DNA of 64,000 bases from a candidate division CSSED10-310 bacterium (GTDB lineage Bacteria; CSSED10-310). The position numbers and the translations under genes are program-made. Positions within the stretch are counted from its first letter, which is position 1. Every line of letters begins with the position of its first letter. The stretch lies in NCBI GenBank assembly GCA_016931515.1, contig JAFGEQ010000005.1, positions 124,001 to 188,000 on the forward strand, in the 5' to 3' direction. The notes under the pieces are model-generated. The model saw only the letters and a program-made list of their open reading frames with translations. It searched no databases and was not told the DNA's origin. Positions 36,731 to 46,125 of the stretch are shown here, piece by piece.

Positions 36731-38257
36731 TCAGCCTTCCAAACTTCCGATGGCTTTCTCCACTTCCTCCAGGATTTCGCCCGACTTAACAAGTGCTTTC
36801 ATTGTCGTATGATCCGGATAAAGGGGCCGGTCAACATCCAGGAAATCGACATGACGACGAACCACTTCCTTTGCTTTTTGAACACCCTTCCCGAAAGAAA
36901 ATTCCCGGAAATCCAGCGCTTGCGCCGCTGCCATAAATTCGATTCCAAGCACACCGTAAGCGTTATCGAGAATGTCCATATTTTTAATGGCTGTATTCAT
37001 TCCCATGGATACGAAATCTTCCTGGTCCGCTGCCGCGGGAATGGATTGAATTGAAGCCGGATTCGATAAAATACGCTGTTCGACGATCAAGGTCCCGGCA
37101 GTGTATTGGCTGAGCATCAAACCTGAGAACATGCCGGCTCCCTTAGTAAGAAATGGCGGCAATCCGATGCTTAAGGCGGGGTTCAGCAGCCGATTCAGAC
37201 GCCGTTCGGACAATACACAGATCATGGTAATGCCGGCTCCAGCCATGTCCATCGGCAGACTGACGGGTGATCCCTGGAAGTTGGCACCGGTCAGTGTCAG
37301 TTTGTATTCAGGAAAGAAAATCGGATTATCACCGACACCGTTCAACTCGATTTCAACCTGGGATTTGGCATAGGTAAGAGCATCATGGGCCGCTCCGATC
37401 ACCTGCGGTGATGATCTCATCGAGTAGGCATCCTGCACTTTTATTTTCAATTTTCCGCTGACCAGATCGCTGCCTTCGATGCATTTCCGGATCGCTTTGC
37501 TGCTTCGGATGGCACCAGTGAATCCCCGGACCTCATGAAGCCGGACGTCATACGGTTTCATGTTGGCGTATAGAGCTTCAAGAGTCATTGCACACGCTAT
37601 TTCAGCCTGTTTGAGCCAGCGATTCATGTCGTAGATGGCGATGGCGCTCATGGCAGTCAGGAGATTCGAGCCGTTGATAGCAGCCAATCCGTCACGGGCC
37701 TGCAGACCTGGAATGGGAATACCGGCTTTTTCCAAAGCGACACGCCCGGGAAGAAGTTCCCCCTGGTAATAAGCGTGTCCTTCACCCATCAGCAGTAAAG
37801 CGATCTGGGACATGGGAGCCAGATCACCACAGGCTCCGACGGATCCCTTCTGGCAAACGTAGGGTGTTACACCTTTATTCAGCATATCAACCAGCGTCTG
37901 GGTTATGACCAGCCTGCATCCGGAGTTGCCGTGGGCATGAACGTTGATACGTCCAGCCATTGCTCCCCGAACATATTCGATGGGTGCAGGATCACCGATA
38001 CCTGCAGCATGATTATAGATAAGGTACTTCTGAAATTGCTTGACCTGTTCATCATCCAACACAACCTCGGAAAACTCGCCGATACCGGTATTGACACCAT
38101 ACATAATTTCCTTGGCGTTGACTTTTTCCTCCAGCATGGCCCGGCATATATTGATTCGTTCCACCGCATCCGGCGCAAGTTCGACTTTTTCTCCGAAACG
38201 CGCGATACGGACCAGCTTCTCGACGGTTAATCCGCTTCCATTCAGCATTATGGTCAT
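36731..38257 (-). CDS. hutH: histidine/aromatic amino acid ammonia-lyase homologue with Ala-Cys-Gly at the MIO site
   Basis: A 508-aa MIO-family lyase. Key residues are Tyr in MYGVNTGIGEF, His in YLIYNHAAGIGD (His83 of Pseudomonas HAL), and NGVGDNP, SQYTAGTLIVEQ and SIPAAADQEDFVSMG in the C-terminal helices. The prosthetic MIO group normally forms from Ala-Ser-Gly; here residues 142-144 are Ala-Cys-Gly (in GSVGACGDLAPMSQ), with TGT at 37831-37829. No other hut gene is nearby, so the substrate (His, Phe, Tyr, or aminomutase activity) is open. The ATG at 38257 has AGGAG 7 bases upstream; the frame is open to 38326. Confidence 0.87.
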   Translation of the reverse strand: MTIMLNGSGLTVEKLVRIARFGEKVELAPDAVERINICRAMLEEKVNAKEIMYGVNTGIGEFSEVVLDDEQVKQFQKYLIYNHAAGIGDPAPIEYVRGAMAGRINVHAHGNSGCRLVITQTLVDMLNKGVTPYVCQKGSVGACGDLAPMSQIALLLMGEGHAYYQGELLPGRVALEKAGIPIPGLQARDGLAAINGSNLLTAMSAIAIYDMNRWLKQAEIACAMTLEALYANMKPYDVRLHEVRGFTGAIRSSKAIRKCIEGSDLVSGKLKIKVQDAYSMRSSPQVIGAAHDALTYAKSQVEIELNGVGDNPIFFPEYKLTLTGANFQGSPVSLPMDMAGAGITMICVLSERRLNRLLNPALSIGLPPFLTKGAGMFSGLMLSQYTAGTLIVEQRILSNPASIQSIPAAADQEDFVSMGMNTAIKNMDILDNAYGVLGIEFMAAAQALDFREFSFGKGVQKAKEVVRRHVDFLDVDRPLYPDHTTMKALVKSGEILEEVEKAIGSLEG

Positions 38258-38374
38258 ATTGATTCTCCTTGAAGGGTTTGCAAGTTCGATGAACACATCA
38301 GAAACACAAGACTGTATTTCTACCATTCCGATATTATCGGGTCAATGCCTGAATCGGTTCGAAGTCAAAGAATT

Positions 38375-41300
38375 TCAGGAATCCCAGCCAAAGGAGAACA
38401 CACTGAAATCCCCGTAGATGTCCGTGATCTGAGGATTCGTCAGAGCACCATACCAGAGAATTCCCGAGACGGATCCGGTGTTTGTAGGCCACGAAAACTC
38501 CGGAAGCACCTGCACAGTCGTTACTCCAACGGTAAATTCCGGGTAAAGCATCAGATAGTTATCGAAAACGCTGTTAAAACTGGGAGCCCAATACAGTTGA
38601 CCGTACACATCCAGGATAACAAAAAGCGGATATCCGTTCAGAGGTTCAGCGCCGGCGTTGCAGACAAGGGCTCGACACCAACATGTATCACCGGCTTCGA
38701 ACATCTGGGAAGGCATGTCAATTGTCACACCGGTCGTCGTGCACTCGTCCGGCGGGGTCGGTGTATCGGTAGGGTCAGTTGGTGTGGCTGTCGGTTGTGT
38801 GGGCGTCACGGTGGGATGAATGGTGGGTGTCCATGTTGGAGTTGCTGTTGGGGGTGGTGTTATTGTACCGGAGCCTGTGGGCGATGGCGTGGGTGTGGAA
38901 GTAGGTGATGATGTGGGTGAGGGCGTCGCAGTTGCCGTGGAGGTCGGAGTCGCGCCACTGGTTGGGGTTGTGGTGGGTGAGGTTCCACTGCTGTAGCGTG
39001 AAACTTTCATATCCCAGGTCAAATCATCAAAAAAAGCGACAACCGGTTTTTCATTCGAATCGAGCATCAATGTGATGGGCTCAGATCCACACCTCAGTCC
39101 TTCACTCACATGCCACCCGGCTTCGGATTGATACATATAGAAAAAGATTCCTGGCGAACCGGAGTAAACAACGTGAGAGTAATCCGTGCTGTCAATAACA
39201 AGGGATGTGTAAGTGCCGGGCCATCCGGGATGGCTGTAAATGGTTTGTATATCCCAACCCGTCCCGTTCCAGGCGGCATGTCGAAGCTCGTGGTTATAAA
39301 GTGTTTCACAATAGATGATCCGGGGAAATCCATTTGAATCAAGTGCAATGCTGGAGAATTTGCCAGTTGTACCATTCGGGTCAACCGTCGGATCGACGTG
39401 CCAGCCCGAAACATCCTTGTAGGCATATCCCAGAGTGGATGCGTCGATGTTGAAGAAGCTGACATGGGGATATCCGGAGTTATCGATCGTCAGGCCCAGC
39501 GTATAACCGAAAGATCCAGGCAGATCAGAAATGTTCTCAGCAATCCAGCCGCTGCCGTTGTTGACGGCATATCTAAGTATCGACAAGTTCGAATAAAAAA
39601 CAGCATGAAGTGTATTCGACACACCCAAGGCAAAACGACAATAGGAACCTGCATCGGATTCAATCGTGCTGTACACCCAGTCACCCGATTCGTTCGTGGC
39701 GTATTTGAGCGATGAGGTCGACGCGTCGTGGTAAGTAATATGCGCGTATGAATTGCTGTCAACGGCGGAGGATGTATAAAACACGAGAGAGCCCGGATCC
39801 AATTCAGCGTTTTGCCAGTTCCCGCTATCCTGCCACGCGAATCTCAATCGATTTCTGCTGCGGTCGATATACGAAATAAAACAATCATCGGTGGAGTTTA
39901 ATGACGCACTGCCGGCTCCGCCAACGTTTGCTCCGGCAGCGATCAGTTCCGATGTCCACGTTGAGCCCTGTTTTGCACAGAAGCGCAATTGATTTGATTG
40001 ATTTTCATAATATGCGATCGCAGGTATTCCGGAGCCATCCAGAATCAGGGATGACCACCAGAATTGCTCGTTGCCGACAGCGGTTTGCGCGGTTTCGATG
40101 TCCCACGTGCTGCCGTCCCAGGTTGCATAATACAAGGAGTTTTCAGCAATCCAGGTTGCGTGCAGAATTCCCGGATTATCGAATCGAAGTGATATTGACC
40201 CGGCCCAAACCGATGTCAGCGATTCATGCTGCCAGCCAGTCCCGGTATTCCAGGAGTGTTTCAGCACATCGCAGACATATAGAATATGAGGATTCCCATT
40301 GTTGTCCATGATCAAAACGGATCCTTCACCGCATTGCGCCTGATCGATAACGGTTTCAATAGTCCATAAGCCACCTGAGCGTGACGCGTATTTCAACTTT
40401 CTATCATATTGATCATGATAAGTGATACAGGGTTCACCGTTTGAGTCGAGTACCAGAGAGATAGAAAATGGTACAAAACTATTCTGAATGGTTTCATACT
40501 GCCAGTTGGCACCGTCAAAGAACGTATAGTACAAACCCTGGTTACCGGATTGATTGTCACCATAGGCAATATGGGGGTTTTCGAAAGAATCCAATTCAAG
40601 GGATGTGCAATACCCGGTTCCGGAAAGGGTATCCAGCGTTACGATTGACCAGGCACCGCCTGTTTGGCGGGCATATTTTAAGTGATTGTTTTTATCGTCG
40701 AAATAACTGATGTGGGCCTGATTTAAAGAATCAATGGCCAGTGAGGCAAACAATCCGACGGCCGGTTCCGGATCGATCGTCTCCATTATCCAGCTGGATC
40801 CATTGTGTGTGCAGGTATAGAGATGATCGAAGCCGCAGGATACAAGTGGATAGCCATCTCCGTTTTCCTGAAGCGCGTCAGGTTCCATATGGAGAAAAAG
40901 TGGTGGACAGTCCGCGCACTCTACGTCCCAGTTAATTGACTGCGCAAGGGTGGCACCGGATGAAGTGGTTATTTCAAACAGTAAAAAGAAGAGAAAAAGC
41001 TTCAATTGACGAGATGATGTAGAGACTATAAGAATCATTCCCAATATTCCCCCCAGTATCAGGATGCTCCATTGACTCGTGCTCGGAACCGGTGGAGGGG
41101 GAGTTGTCGGTGTTTGAGTGGGTGTTACCGTCGGATCGGGTTCCCACGTAGCCGTGAAAATTTCGTCATCATTGCCATCGTCAAGAATGAGCAGGACTGT
41201 TTGTTCGTGGAGATAGATATTGGTCACGGCGTATTCGGGCGGAGTGATTCGAGTAGTGCTTACGCCATCATAGACCATGGCGGCCAGATCATAAGGTGAT

Positions 41301-42226
41301 GTTGTTACGACCTGACGCCAGGCGACCAGCGTTTCACTGACATCGGGATATTCATCGTCAACATCATTTACGGTCAACTGGTTGAGGATACCGTTATCAT
41401 ACAGGAAAATTTCGTAATCGGTTCCAGCATCGCTGCCGCCACGACCCTGCCAGACAACGCGGGAGCCATGGATTCTGGGGTAAAAATCATCGACAGAATT
41501 ATCGGTCAGCCGGTGAGTGATTGATCCATCGTAGTACACGACTTCCCGATCATCACCCGGTGAGCCGTAGAGGGCGAGCCAGACGGCGTGATTGTTCCAG
41601 GCGTCCTGAACGATGGAGTCTGATACATAGTCTCCGATGCCGCTCACCGAGTAGGTTGATGAACCATCGTATCGATACACACGCTGATCACCGGTATTGA
41701 GCCAGAAGATGTTTCCATCTCCGATGGCGATACCCTGGTCGGAATCGGAATTGTTTGTTATTCGCTGTTCTGTTACATCGTCGAACAGCATGATTTCCCA
41801 GCTTGTGTTGCCGGAAACGTCGTAATCCCGCAACCAGGCGTACCAATTGTTGAACATCACGGGGTAAGAATCAGAAAGAGTGTAAGTTGTGAGCTGACTG
41901 CTGATACCGTTTTCCCACTGGTACAGGTCATAGTTACCGGTGATGCCCCAATGGGAGTAAATCACGGTGGAGTGATCCACGGTGAACCCACCGAATGCAC
42001 CCGACTCGATGGGATGGATACTGCTCCCATCCCAGAAATATAAGACGGAATTGTCCTGATCCATCCATGCCAGATTGCCGCCATGCGGAGCAATCCGGAG
42101 AATACGGTCGTTGACGGTATTGTCAGTTATCTGATGGAGTTGCCAGGAGGAAAAACAAGGTTGCAACCAACCAGTCAGGATAGCCGGGATGATGAGAAAA
42201 CATTTAAAACAGAAGCAGATGCGCAT
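38375..42226 (-). CDS. 1283-aa secreted protein, apparent in-frame fusion of two surface proteins
   Basis: Residues 1-28 are a signal peptide. Residues 30-360 carry TolB/WD40-like propeller repeats (LTVNDVDDEYPDV; VVWQGRGGSD). A Thr-Pro stretch and VPSTSQW (about 380) plus a hydrophobic helix and Arg form an IPTL-like sorting signal that should end a protein. Instead the frame runs on into LKLFLFFLLFEITTSSGATLAQS (408-430), a second signal peptide. A second propeller of repeated LDSNGxPHIxYxD/LKYA units follows (about 440-1090), then a Thr-Pro linker and a C-terminal domain (CTTTGVTIDMPSQMFEAGD to FSFGWDS). No start site is evident at the junction (41000-41005). Function unknown. Confidence 0.85.
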   Translation of the reverse strand: MRICFCFKCFLIIPAILTGWLQPCFSSWQLHQITDNTVNDRILRIAPHGGNLAWMDQDNSVLYFWDGSSIHPIESGAFGGFTVDHSTVIYSHWGITGNYDLYQWENGISSQLTTYTLSDSYPVMFNNWYAWLRDYDVSGNTSWEIMLFDDVTEQRITNNSDSDQGIAIGDGNIFWLNTGDQRVYRYDGSSTYSVSGIGDYVSDSIVQDAWNNHAVWLALYGSPGDDREVVYYDGSITHRLTDNSVDDFYPRIHGSRVVWQGRGGSDAGTDYEIFLYDNGILNQLTVNDVDDEYPDVSETLVAWRQVVTTSPYDLAAMVYDGVSTTRITPPEYAVTNIYLHEQTVLLILDDGNDDEIFTATWEPDPTVTPTQTPTTPPPPVPSTSQWSILILGGILGMILIVSTSSRQLKLFLFFLLFEITTSSGATLAQSINWDVECADCPPLFLHMEPDALQENGDGYPLVSCGFDHLYTCTHNGSSWIMETIDPEPAVGLFASLAIDSLNQAHISYFDDKNNHLKYARQTGGAWSIVTLDTLSGTGYCTSLELDSFENPHIAYGDNQSGNQGLYYTFFDGANWQYETIQNSFVPFSISLVLDSNGEPCITYHDQYDRKLKYASRSGGLWTIETVIDQAQCGEGSVLIMDNNGNPHILYVCDVLKHSWNTGTGWQHESLTSVWAGSISLRFDNPGILHATWIAENSLYYATWDGSTWDIETAQTAVGNEQFWWSSLILDGSGIPAIAYYENQSNQLRFCAKQGSTWTSELIAAGANVGGAGSASLNSTDDCFISYIDRSRNRLRFAWQDSGNWQNAELDPGSLVFYTSSAVDSNSYAHITYHDASTSSLKYATNESGDWVYSTIESDAGSYCRFALGVSNTLHAVFYSNLSILRYAVNNGSGWIAENISDLPGSFGYTLGLTIDNSGYPHVSFFNIDASTLGYAYKDVSGWHVDPTVDPNGTTGKFSSIALDSNGFPRIIYCETLYNHELRHAAWNGTGWDIQTIYSHPGWPGTYTSLVIDSTDYSHVVYSGSPGIFFYMYQSEAGWHVSEGLRCGSEPITLMLDSNEKPVVAFFDDLTWDMKVSRYSSGTSPTTTPTSGATPTSTATATPSPTSSPTSTPTPSPTGSGTITPPPTATPTWTPTIHPTVTPTQPTATPTDPTDTPTPPDECTTTGVTIDMPSQMFEAGDTCWCRALVCNAGAEPLNGYPLFVILDVYGQLYWAPSFNSVFDNYLMLYPEFTVGVTTVQVLPEFSWPTNTGSVSGILWYGALTNPQITDIYGDFSVFSFGWDS
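38751..38985. repeat. Thr-Pro linker repeat of the fused surface protein
   Basis: About 235 bp of degenerate short units on the minus strand encoding Thr/Ser-Pro repeats (PTATPTWTPT; TPSPTSSPTSTPTP). They separate the second propeller from the C-terminal domain. They are similar in style to the linker at 11760-11988 but less regular. Confidence 0.8.
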
Positions 42227-42316
42227 TACAATACTCCAGGTTATATACGATTGAACCTCGCGAGAGGCAGTTGATGGAGATATTATAAAAAAATCCTGCT
42301 AAAAAGCACGAATCTC

Positions 42317-42345
42317 TTGACATTTTGAATCCGGGCATGTATCTA
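42317..42345 (+). promoter_or_regulatory. sigma-70-type promoter of tRNA-Val
   Basis: TTGACA (42317-42322), a 17-base spacer and TATCTA (42340-42345). The predicted start is near 42352, about 27 bases upstream of the mature tRNA 5' end at 42379. It may also feed thrS. Confidence 0.75.
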
Positions 42346-42378
42346 ATGGCTTCGTTCAGCCCTTTGGGGCGGTTTCGA

Positions 42379-42450
42379 AGGCGCGTAGCTCAGTGGGAGA
42401 GCACATCCCTGACGCGGATGGGGCCAGGGGTTCGACCCCCCTCGCGCCTA
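42379..42450 (+). tRNA. tRNA-Val (GAC)
   Basis: A 72-nt cloverleaf: acceptor AGGCGCG paired with CGCGCCT, D arm AGCTCAG, anticodon stem CATCC/GGATG with loop CTGACGC (anticodon GAC, reading GUC and GUU), T arm AGGGG-TTCGACC-CCCCT, discriminator A. No encoded CCA. The loop and stems have no mismatches. Confidence 0.95.
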
Positions 42451-42463
42451 TACAGAAGGAAAC

Positions 42464-42497
42464 AGCAATAACCCGGGCCGGTCCCGGGTTTATTGCT
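42464..42497 (+). other. stable hairpin after tRNA-Val
   Basis: AGCAATAACCCGGG pairs with its complement around the 5-base loop CCGGT, with one bulged base. There is no T-run after it. It may protect or terminate the tRNA precursor, or act as an attenuator before thrS (start 42631). Which one cannot be told from the sequence. Confidence 0.5.
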
Positions 42498-42630
42498 CAT
42501 CCGTGTAAGTAAGGGGCTGCCGTGAATCAGGCGGTCAGGGTGGGTTGGCAGGAGAGTAGATGCCTGTCGGCACGCCTTTTGTTTGAATGGACGGGTTGAC
42601 TGGCGGGCAGCGATTGAAGAGGAGATGGCC

Positions 42631-44562
42631 ATGTCGGAAATGATCAGTTTGGTGTTACCGGATGGAAGTGTGGTTGAAGCACGGTCCGGAATCACTGTCG
42701 ACGAACTGGCGGAAAAAATATTGCCCCGGCAGAAGAAGAAAATCATTGGGGCTCTCGTGGATGATGAAATCAAGGATCTCCGCGACATACTGACAGCGGG
42801 TGGATCTTTATCGTTTTTAATGACCGGTGATCAGACATCGCTGGACATCCTGCGACACAGCACATCACACCTGATGGCGGAAGCGGTTCTGCAGGTATTC
42901 CCTGATGCCGTTCTTGGCATTGGTCCGTCTATAGCTGATGGATTTTACTATGATTTCAAATTGCCGCGTCCGCTCGAGCCGGAGGATGTAACCCGGATCG
43001 AAAAGATAATGGAAAAGCTGGCATCGAAGAATGTGACATTTGAGCGTTCGGAGATGCCGATCGATGAGGCGATCAAGTATTTCGACAGTAAGGGCGAAGT
43101 GTTTAAAGTCGAGTTAATCCGGGATCTGGCGGAGAAGGGTGAGCGCGTCATATCGATATACCGTAGCGGCGGTTTTGAGGATTTGTGCCGTGGTCCGCAC
43201 TTGCGTCACACCGGACAGATAAAAGTGTTCAAATTGTTATCGACTGCCGCCGCCTATTGGCGTGGTGACGAGAAGAACCCGGTTCTTCAGCGTTTATATG
43301 GGACAGCGTTCTGGTCGACTGAAGAATTGCAAGCATATCTTGACAATCTTGAGAAGATCAAGGAGAGAGATCACCGGCGGCTGGCAAAAGAACTGGATTT
43401 ATACTCGATTCACGAAGATGTCGGCGCAGGATTGATCTTCTGGCATCCGCGACTTGCGATGGTGCGGCATCTGGTGGAGGAATTCTGGCGGTCGGAGCAT
43501 CTGAAGCGTGGTTACGGCTTCGTTTACACACCGCACATTGCGCAGGAAGTGATTTACCAGAAATCCGGTCATCTTGAAAATTATGCCGAGAATATGTATT
43601 CGCCGTTGTTGATTGATGAGAAACCGTATTATCTGAAGCCAATGAACTGTCCGGGTCACATCAAGATATTCCAGACCCGCCGGCGGAGCTACCGGGATCT
43701 GCCGATTCGTTATTGCGAATTGGGAACAGTGTATCGGTATGAACGAAGTGGTACCTTGCATGGCATGCTGAGGGTTCGTGGATTTACACAGGATGATGCG
43801 CATGTATTTTGTACGCCGGATCAGATCGCCGATGAGGTATATGGAATCATTGATCTTGTGGATACTCTGATGACGGCATTCGGTTATTCCTACACGATAT
43901 TCCTGGCGACCCGGCCTGAGAAATCTCTGGGTTCGGACGAGGAGTGGGAGGTTGCTACCGGGGCGTTGCGTCAGGCTCTGGAGCGCTGGGGGAAGCCGTA
44001 TGAATTGGATGAGGGCGGCGGTGTTTTTTATGCGCCCAAAATTGACATCAAACTACAGGATGCGCTGGGTCGTGAGTGGCAGGGTCCGACGATCCAGGTG
44101 GATTTGAATCTGCCGAAGCGTTTCGATGTAACCTACATCGGACCGGATAATACCGAGCACGAGGTCATTATGATTCACAGGGCGGTATTGGGTTCGATGG
44201 AGCGATTTATTGGGGGTCTGGTGGAGCATGTCGGGGGTGCGTTCCCGATGTGGCTGGCGCCGACGCAGACGATGATTCTGCCGATCACTGATGGGCAGAA
44301 TGAGTATGCAAGGGAGTTGAGTAATCGGCTGGTAGCGGAAGGGTTCCGGGTGGAAGTCGATGCGCGGAATGAGAAGATCGGATATAAAATCCGTGAGGCG
44401 CAGGAGATGAAGATTCCATATATGATTATTTTGGGTGCACGCGAACAGGAATCAGGTATGATAGCGGTGCGGCACCGGAAACAGGGTGATCTGGGAGCCA
44501 TGAGACTGGACGATTTTATGGAGCGGTGCAAAGACGAAGTGATCCGAAAAGTGCTGAACTGA
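42631..44562 (+). CDS. thrS: threonyl-tRNA synthetase
   Basis: A 643-aa class II synthetase. The N-terminal TGS domain begins ISLVLPDGSVVEARSG. The editing domain has HSTSHLMAEAVLQVFPD and the second metal motif region (GGFEDLCRGPHLRHTG). The catalytic core has MNCPGHIKIFQ, RYCELGTVYRYERSGTLHG (motif 2) and IHRAVLGSMERFIGGLVEH (motif 3). The C-terminal anticodon-binding domain begins PTQTMILPITDGQ. The ATG at 42631 has GAGGAG upstream; the frame is open from 42583. It heads thrS-infC-rpmI-rplT. Confidence 0.96.
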   Translation: MSEMISLVLPDGSVVEARSGITVDELAEKILPRQKKKIIGALVDDEIKDLRDILTAGGSLSFLMTGDQTSLDILRHSTSHLMAEAVLQVFPDAVLGIGPSIADGFYYDFKLPRPLEPEDVTRIEKIMEKLASKNVTFERSEMPIDEAIKYFDSKGEVFKVELIRDLAEKGERVISIYRSGGFEDLCRGPHLRHTGQIKVFKLLSTAAAYWRGDEKNPVLQRLYGTAFWSTEELQAYLDNLEKIKERDHRRLAKELDLYSIHEDVGAGLIFWHPRLAMVRHLVEEFWRSEHLKRGYGFVYTPHIAQEVIYQKSGHLENYAENMYSPLLIDEKPYYLKPMNCPGHIKIFQTRRRSYRDLPIRYCELGTVYRYERSGTLHGMLRVRGFTQDDAHVFCTPDQIADEVYGIIDLVDTLMTAFGYSYTIFLATRPEKSLGSDEEWEVATGALRQALERWGKPYELDEGGGVFYAPKIDIKLQDALGREWQGPTIQVDLNLPKRFDVTYIGPDNTEHEVIMIHRAVLGSMERFIGGLVEHVGGAFPMWLAPTQTMILPITDGQNEYARELSNRLVAEGFRVEVDARNEKIGYKIREAQEMKIPYMIILGAREQESGMIAVRHRKQGDLGAMRLDDFMERCKDEVIRKVLN

Positions 44563-44629
44563 TCGAGTATTCCGGGTTATCGTCAGGCTGCTCATTTCAG
44601 CAAGGGAGATGATCAATCAGGGAAGGTCT

Positions 44630-45142
44630 ATGCAAGTAAACAAGGACGAATGCAGAATCAATGATAAGATCCGTGCCCGGGAAATCCGGTGTATAGGTCC
44701 GGACGGCAATCAACTGGGTGTGATATCGAGGGATGAAGCCCTGGAAATAGCGCATCAGGCGGATCTGGATCTGGTGGAGGTGTCACCGAATGCGGACCCT
44801 CCGGTATGCCGGATAATGGATTATGGAAAGTATAAATACCAGAAATCCAAACGGGATGCGGGCAAACAAAAACAGAAGGGTGCAACTGTCAAGGAAGTAA
44901 AATTCCGACCGAAGATTGATGTGCATGATTACAATTTTAAGCGTGATCACGTGGAACGTTTTCTGAAGAAGGGTGCGAAGGTCAGGGTTACCATTATGTT
45001 CCGCGGTCGTGAAATGGCACATACAGACAAAGGAAAAGAAATACTTGACAAGGTTGCAGAGGAAATGGCGGAGATTTCGAGGATCGATCGCCAACCAATG
45101 CTTGAGGGACGTAATATGTTTATGATACTGTCCCCCAAGTGA
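44630..45142 (+). CDS. infC: translation initiation factor IF-3
   Basis: A 170-aa protein binding the 30S subunit to ensure initiator tRNA selection. The N domain has RINDKIRAREIRCIGPDGNQLG, the linker KYQKSKRDAGKQK, and the C domain VKFRPKIDVHDYNFK with VRVTIMFRGREMAHTDKG. I use the ATG at 44630, with GGGAAGG before it. The in-frame ATG at 44609 has a purine run immediately adjacent and no spacing, so it is less likely, but a 177-aa product is possible. Confidence 0.93.
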   Translation: MQVNKDECRINDKIRAREIRCIGPDGNQLGVISRDEALEIAHQADLDLVEVSPNADPPVCRIMDYGKYKYQKSKRDAGKQKQKGATVKEVKFRPKIDVHDYNFKRDHVERFLKKGAKVRVTIMFRGREMAHTDKGKEILDKVAEEMAEISRIDRQPMLEGRNMFMILSPK

Positions 45143-45205
45143 TGAGGGCTTTTTCAGCGGAACACGCTGTAAGTTACAGTATTCAGAGAAAAAAAGGGGT
45201 TCACT

Positions 45206-45403
45206 ATGCCGAAGATCAAAACAAACAGAGGAGCTGCCAAACGGTTTCGGGCGACAGGAACCGGTAAACTGCGCAGATCCAGCGCTTACAAACGCCATAT
45301 TTTGACGAAGAAAACAACGAAAACAAAACGACAGCTCCGGAAAAGCGGTCTGGTCCATAAGGCAGATCACAAGCCGATCAAGCGGCTGGTCCCATATCTT
45401 TAG
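45206..45403 (+). CDS. rpmI: 50S ribosomal protein L35
   Basis: A 65-aa highly basic protein with the L35 signature [21 protein letters not shown] and the C-terminal [10 protein letters not shown] region. Length is standard. It lies 63 bases after infC in the conserved infC-rpmI-rplT order, where L20 usually represses the operon. I saw no clear leader pseudoknot. Confidence 0.96.
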   Translation: MPKIKTNRGAAKRFRATGTGKLRRSSAYKRHILTKKTTKTKRQLRKSGLVHKADHKPIKRLVPYL

Positions 45404-45441
45404 TTCCGGGCTGAAGATTTTAGCATGCGGAGGATTGTAAA

Positions 45442-45792
45442 ATGCCACGAGTAAAAAAAGGGGTTACGGCCCGGCGACGTCATAAGAAAATTCTGCATTT
45501 GGCGAAAGGATACCGGGGTTCACAATCTCGCAGGTTCCGATCGGCGATTGAAGCGGTGAACCGGGCTGGACGGCAGGCATATGTTGGTCGAAAATTAAAG
45601 AAACGCGAGTATCGTTCACTTTGGATTCAGCGAATCAATGCAGGTGCCCGGTTGAATGGAATGCCTTACAACAAACTCATTCACAGTTTACAGAGTGCCG
45701 GAATCAGCCTCGACCGGAAAATACTGGCAGATCTTGCGATGCATGAGCCGGAAACCTTTGCAGCCTTGACGCAGTTGGCGAAAAACGGCTGA
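45442..45792 (+). CDS. rplT: 50S ribosomal protein L20
   Basis: A 116-aa basic protein: MPRVKKGVTARRRHKKILH, AKGYRGSQSRRFRSAIEAVN, RRLWIQRINA-type core (here RSLWIQRINAGARLNG) and the C-terminal LADLAMHEPETF. Required for 50S assembly and often the autoregulator of this operon. In many bacteria pheST follow; here they are absent and a coiled-coil gene and zapA take their place. Confidence 0.96.
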   Translation: MPRVKKGVTARRRHKKILHLAKGYRGSQSRRFRSAIEAVNRAGRQAYVGRKLKKREYRSLWIQRINAGARLNGMPYNKLIHSLQSAGISLDRKILADLAMHEPETFAALTQLAKNG

Positions 45793-45813
45793 TTGGGTTG
45801 AGGTCAGGCGCGA

Positions 45814-46125
45814 ATGAACATGGAGTTCATTCCGGAACTCCAGGCGAAACTGGAACTGCTGGAGAGCCGGATCGGCGCCCTGCTGGGGCTGGTTCGAGAT
45901 CTCCGGCAGGATAATGCCCGGTTAAAGGGCGAGATTCTCTCCGCGCAAGAAATGATGGCGGCAGAGAGGAAAGATATCGATCGGCTTCATGAAGCCTTGG
46001 CGGAGGCGGAGCGATGGAAGACCGAAACCCAGGAACTCAGAAAATCCAGGGATCAGGTAGTTGGGAGAATCGAGAATCTACTGAAACAACTCGACGATCT
46101 CCAGATGGAGGTGGCCGGCAGTTGA
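45814..46125 (+). CDS. short coiled-coil protein next to zapA
   Basis: A 103-aa protein predicted as one continuous coiled coil (LQAKLELLESRIGALLGLV, NARLKGEILSAQEMMAAE, LLKQLDDLQMEVAGS) without membrane segment. Short coiled-coil genes of this kind often sit immediately before zapA and encode ZapB-like or DUF904-type cell-division partners. Family membership is an inference from length, fold and position. GAGG lies 10 bases before the ATG. It overlaps the zapA start by 4 bases. Confidence 0.72.
   Translation: MNMEFIPELQAKLELLESRIGALLGLVRDLRQDNARLKGEILSAQEMMAAERKDIDRLHEALAEAERWKTETQELRKSRDQVVGRIENLLKQLDDLQMEVAGS

Noticed and set aside
44783-45448. 221-aa open frame antisense to infC, rpmI and rplT
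   Set aside because: Covers three ribosomal/initiation genes on the other strand; no support of its own.
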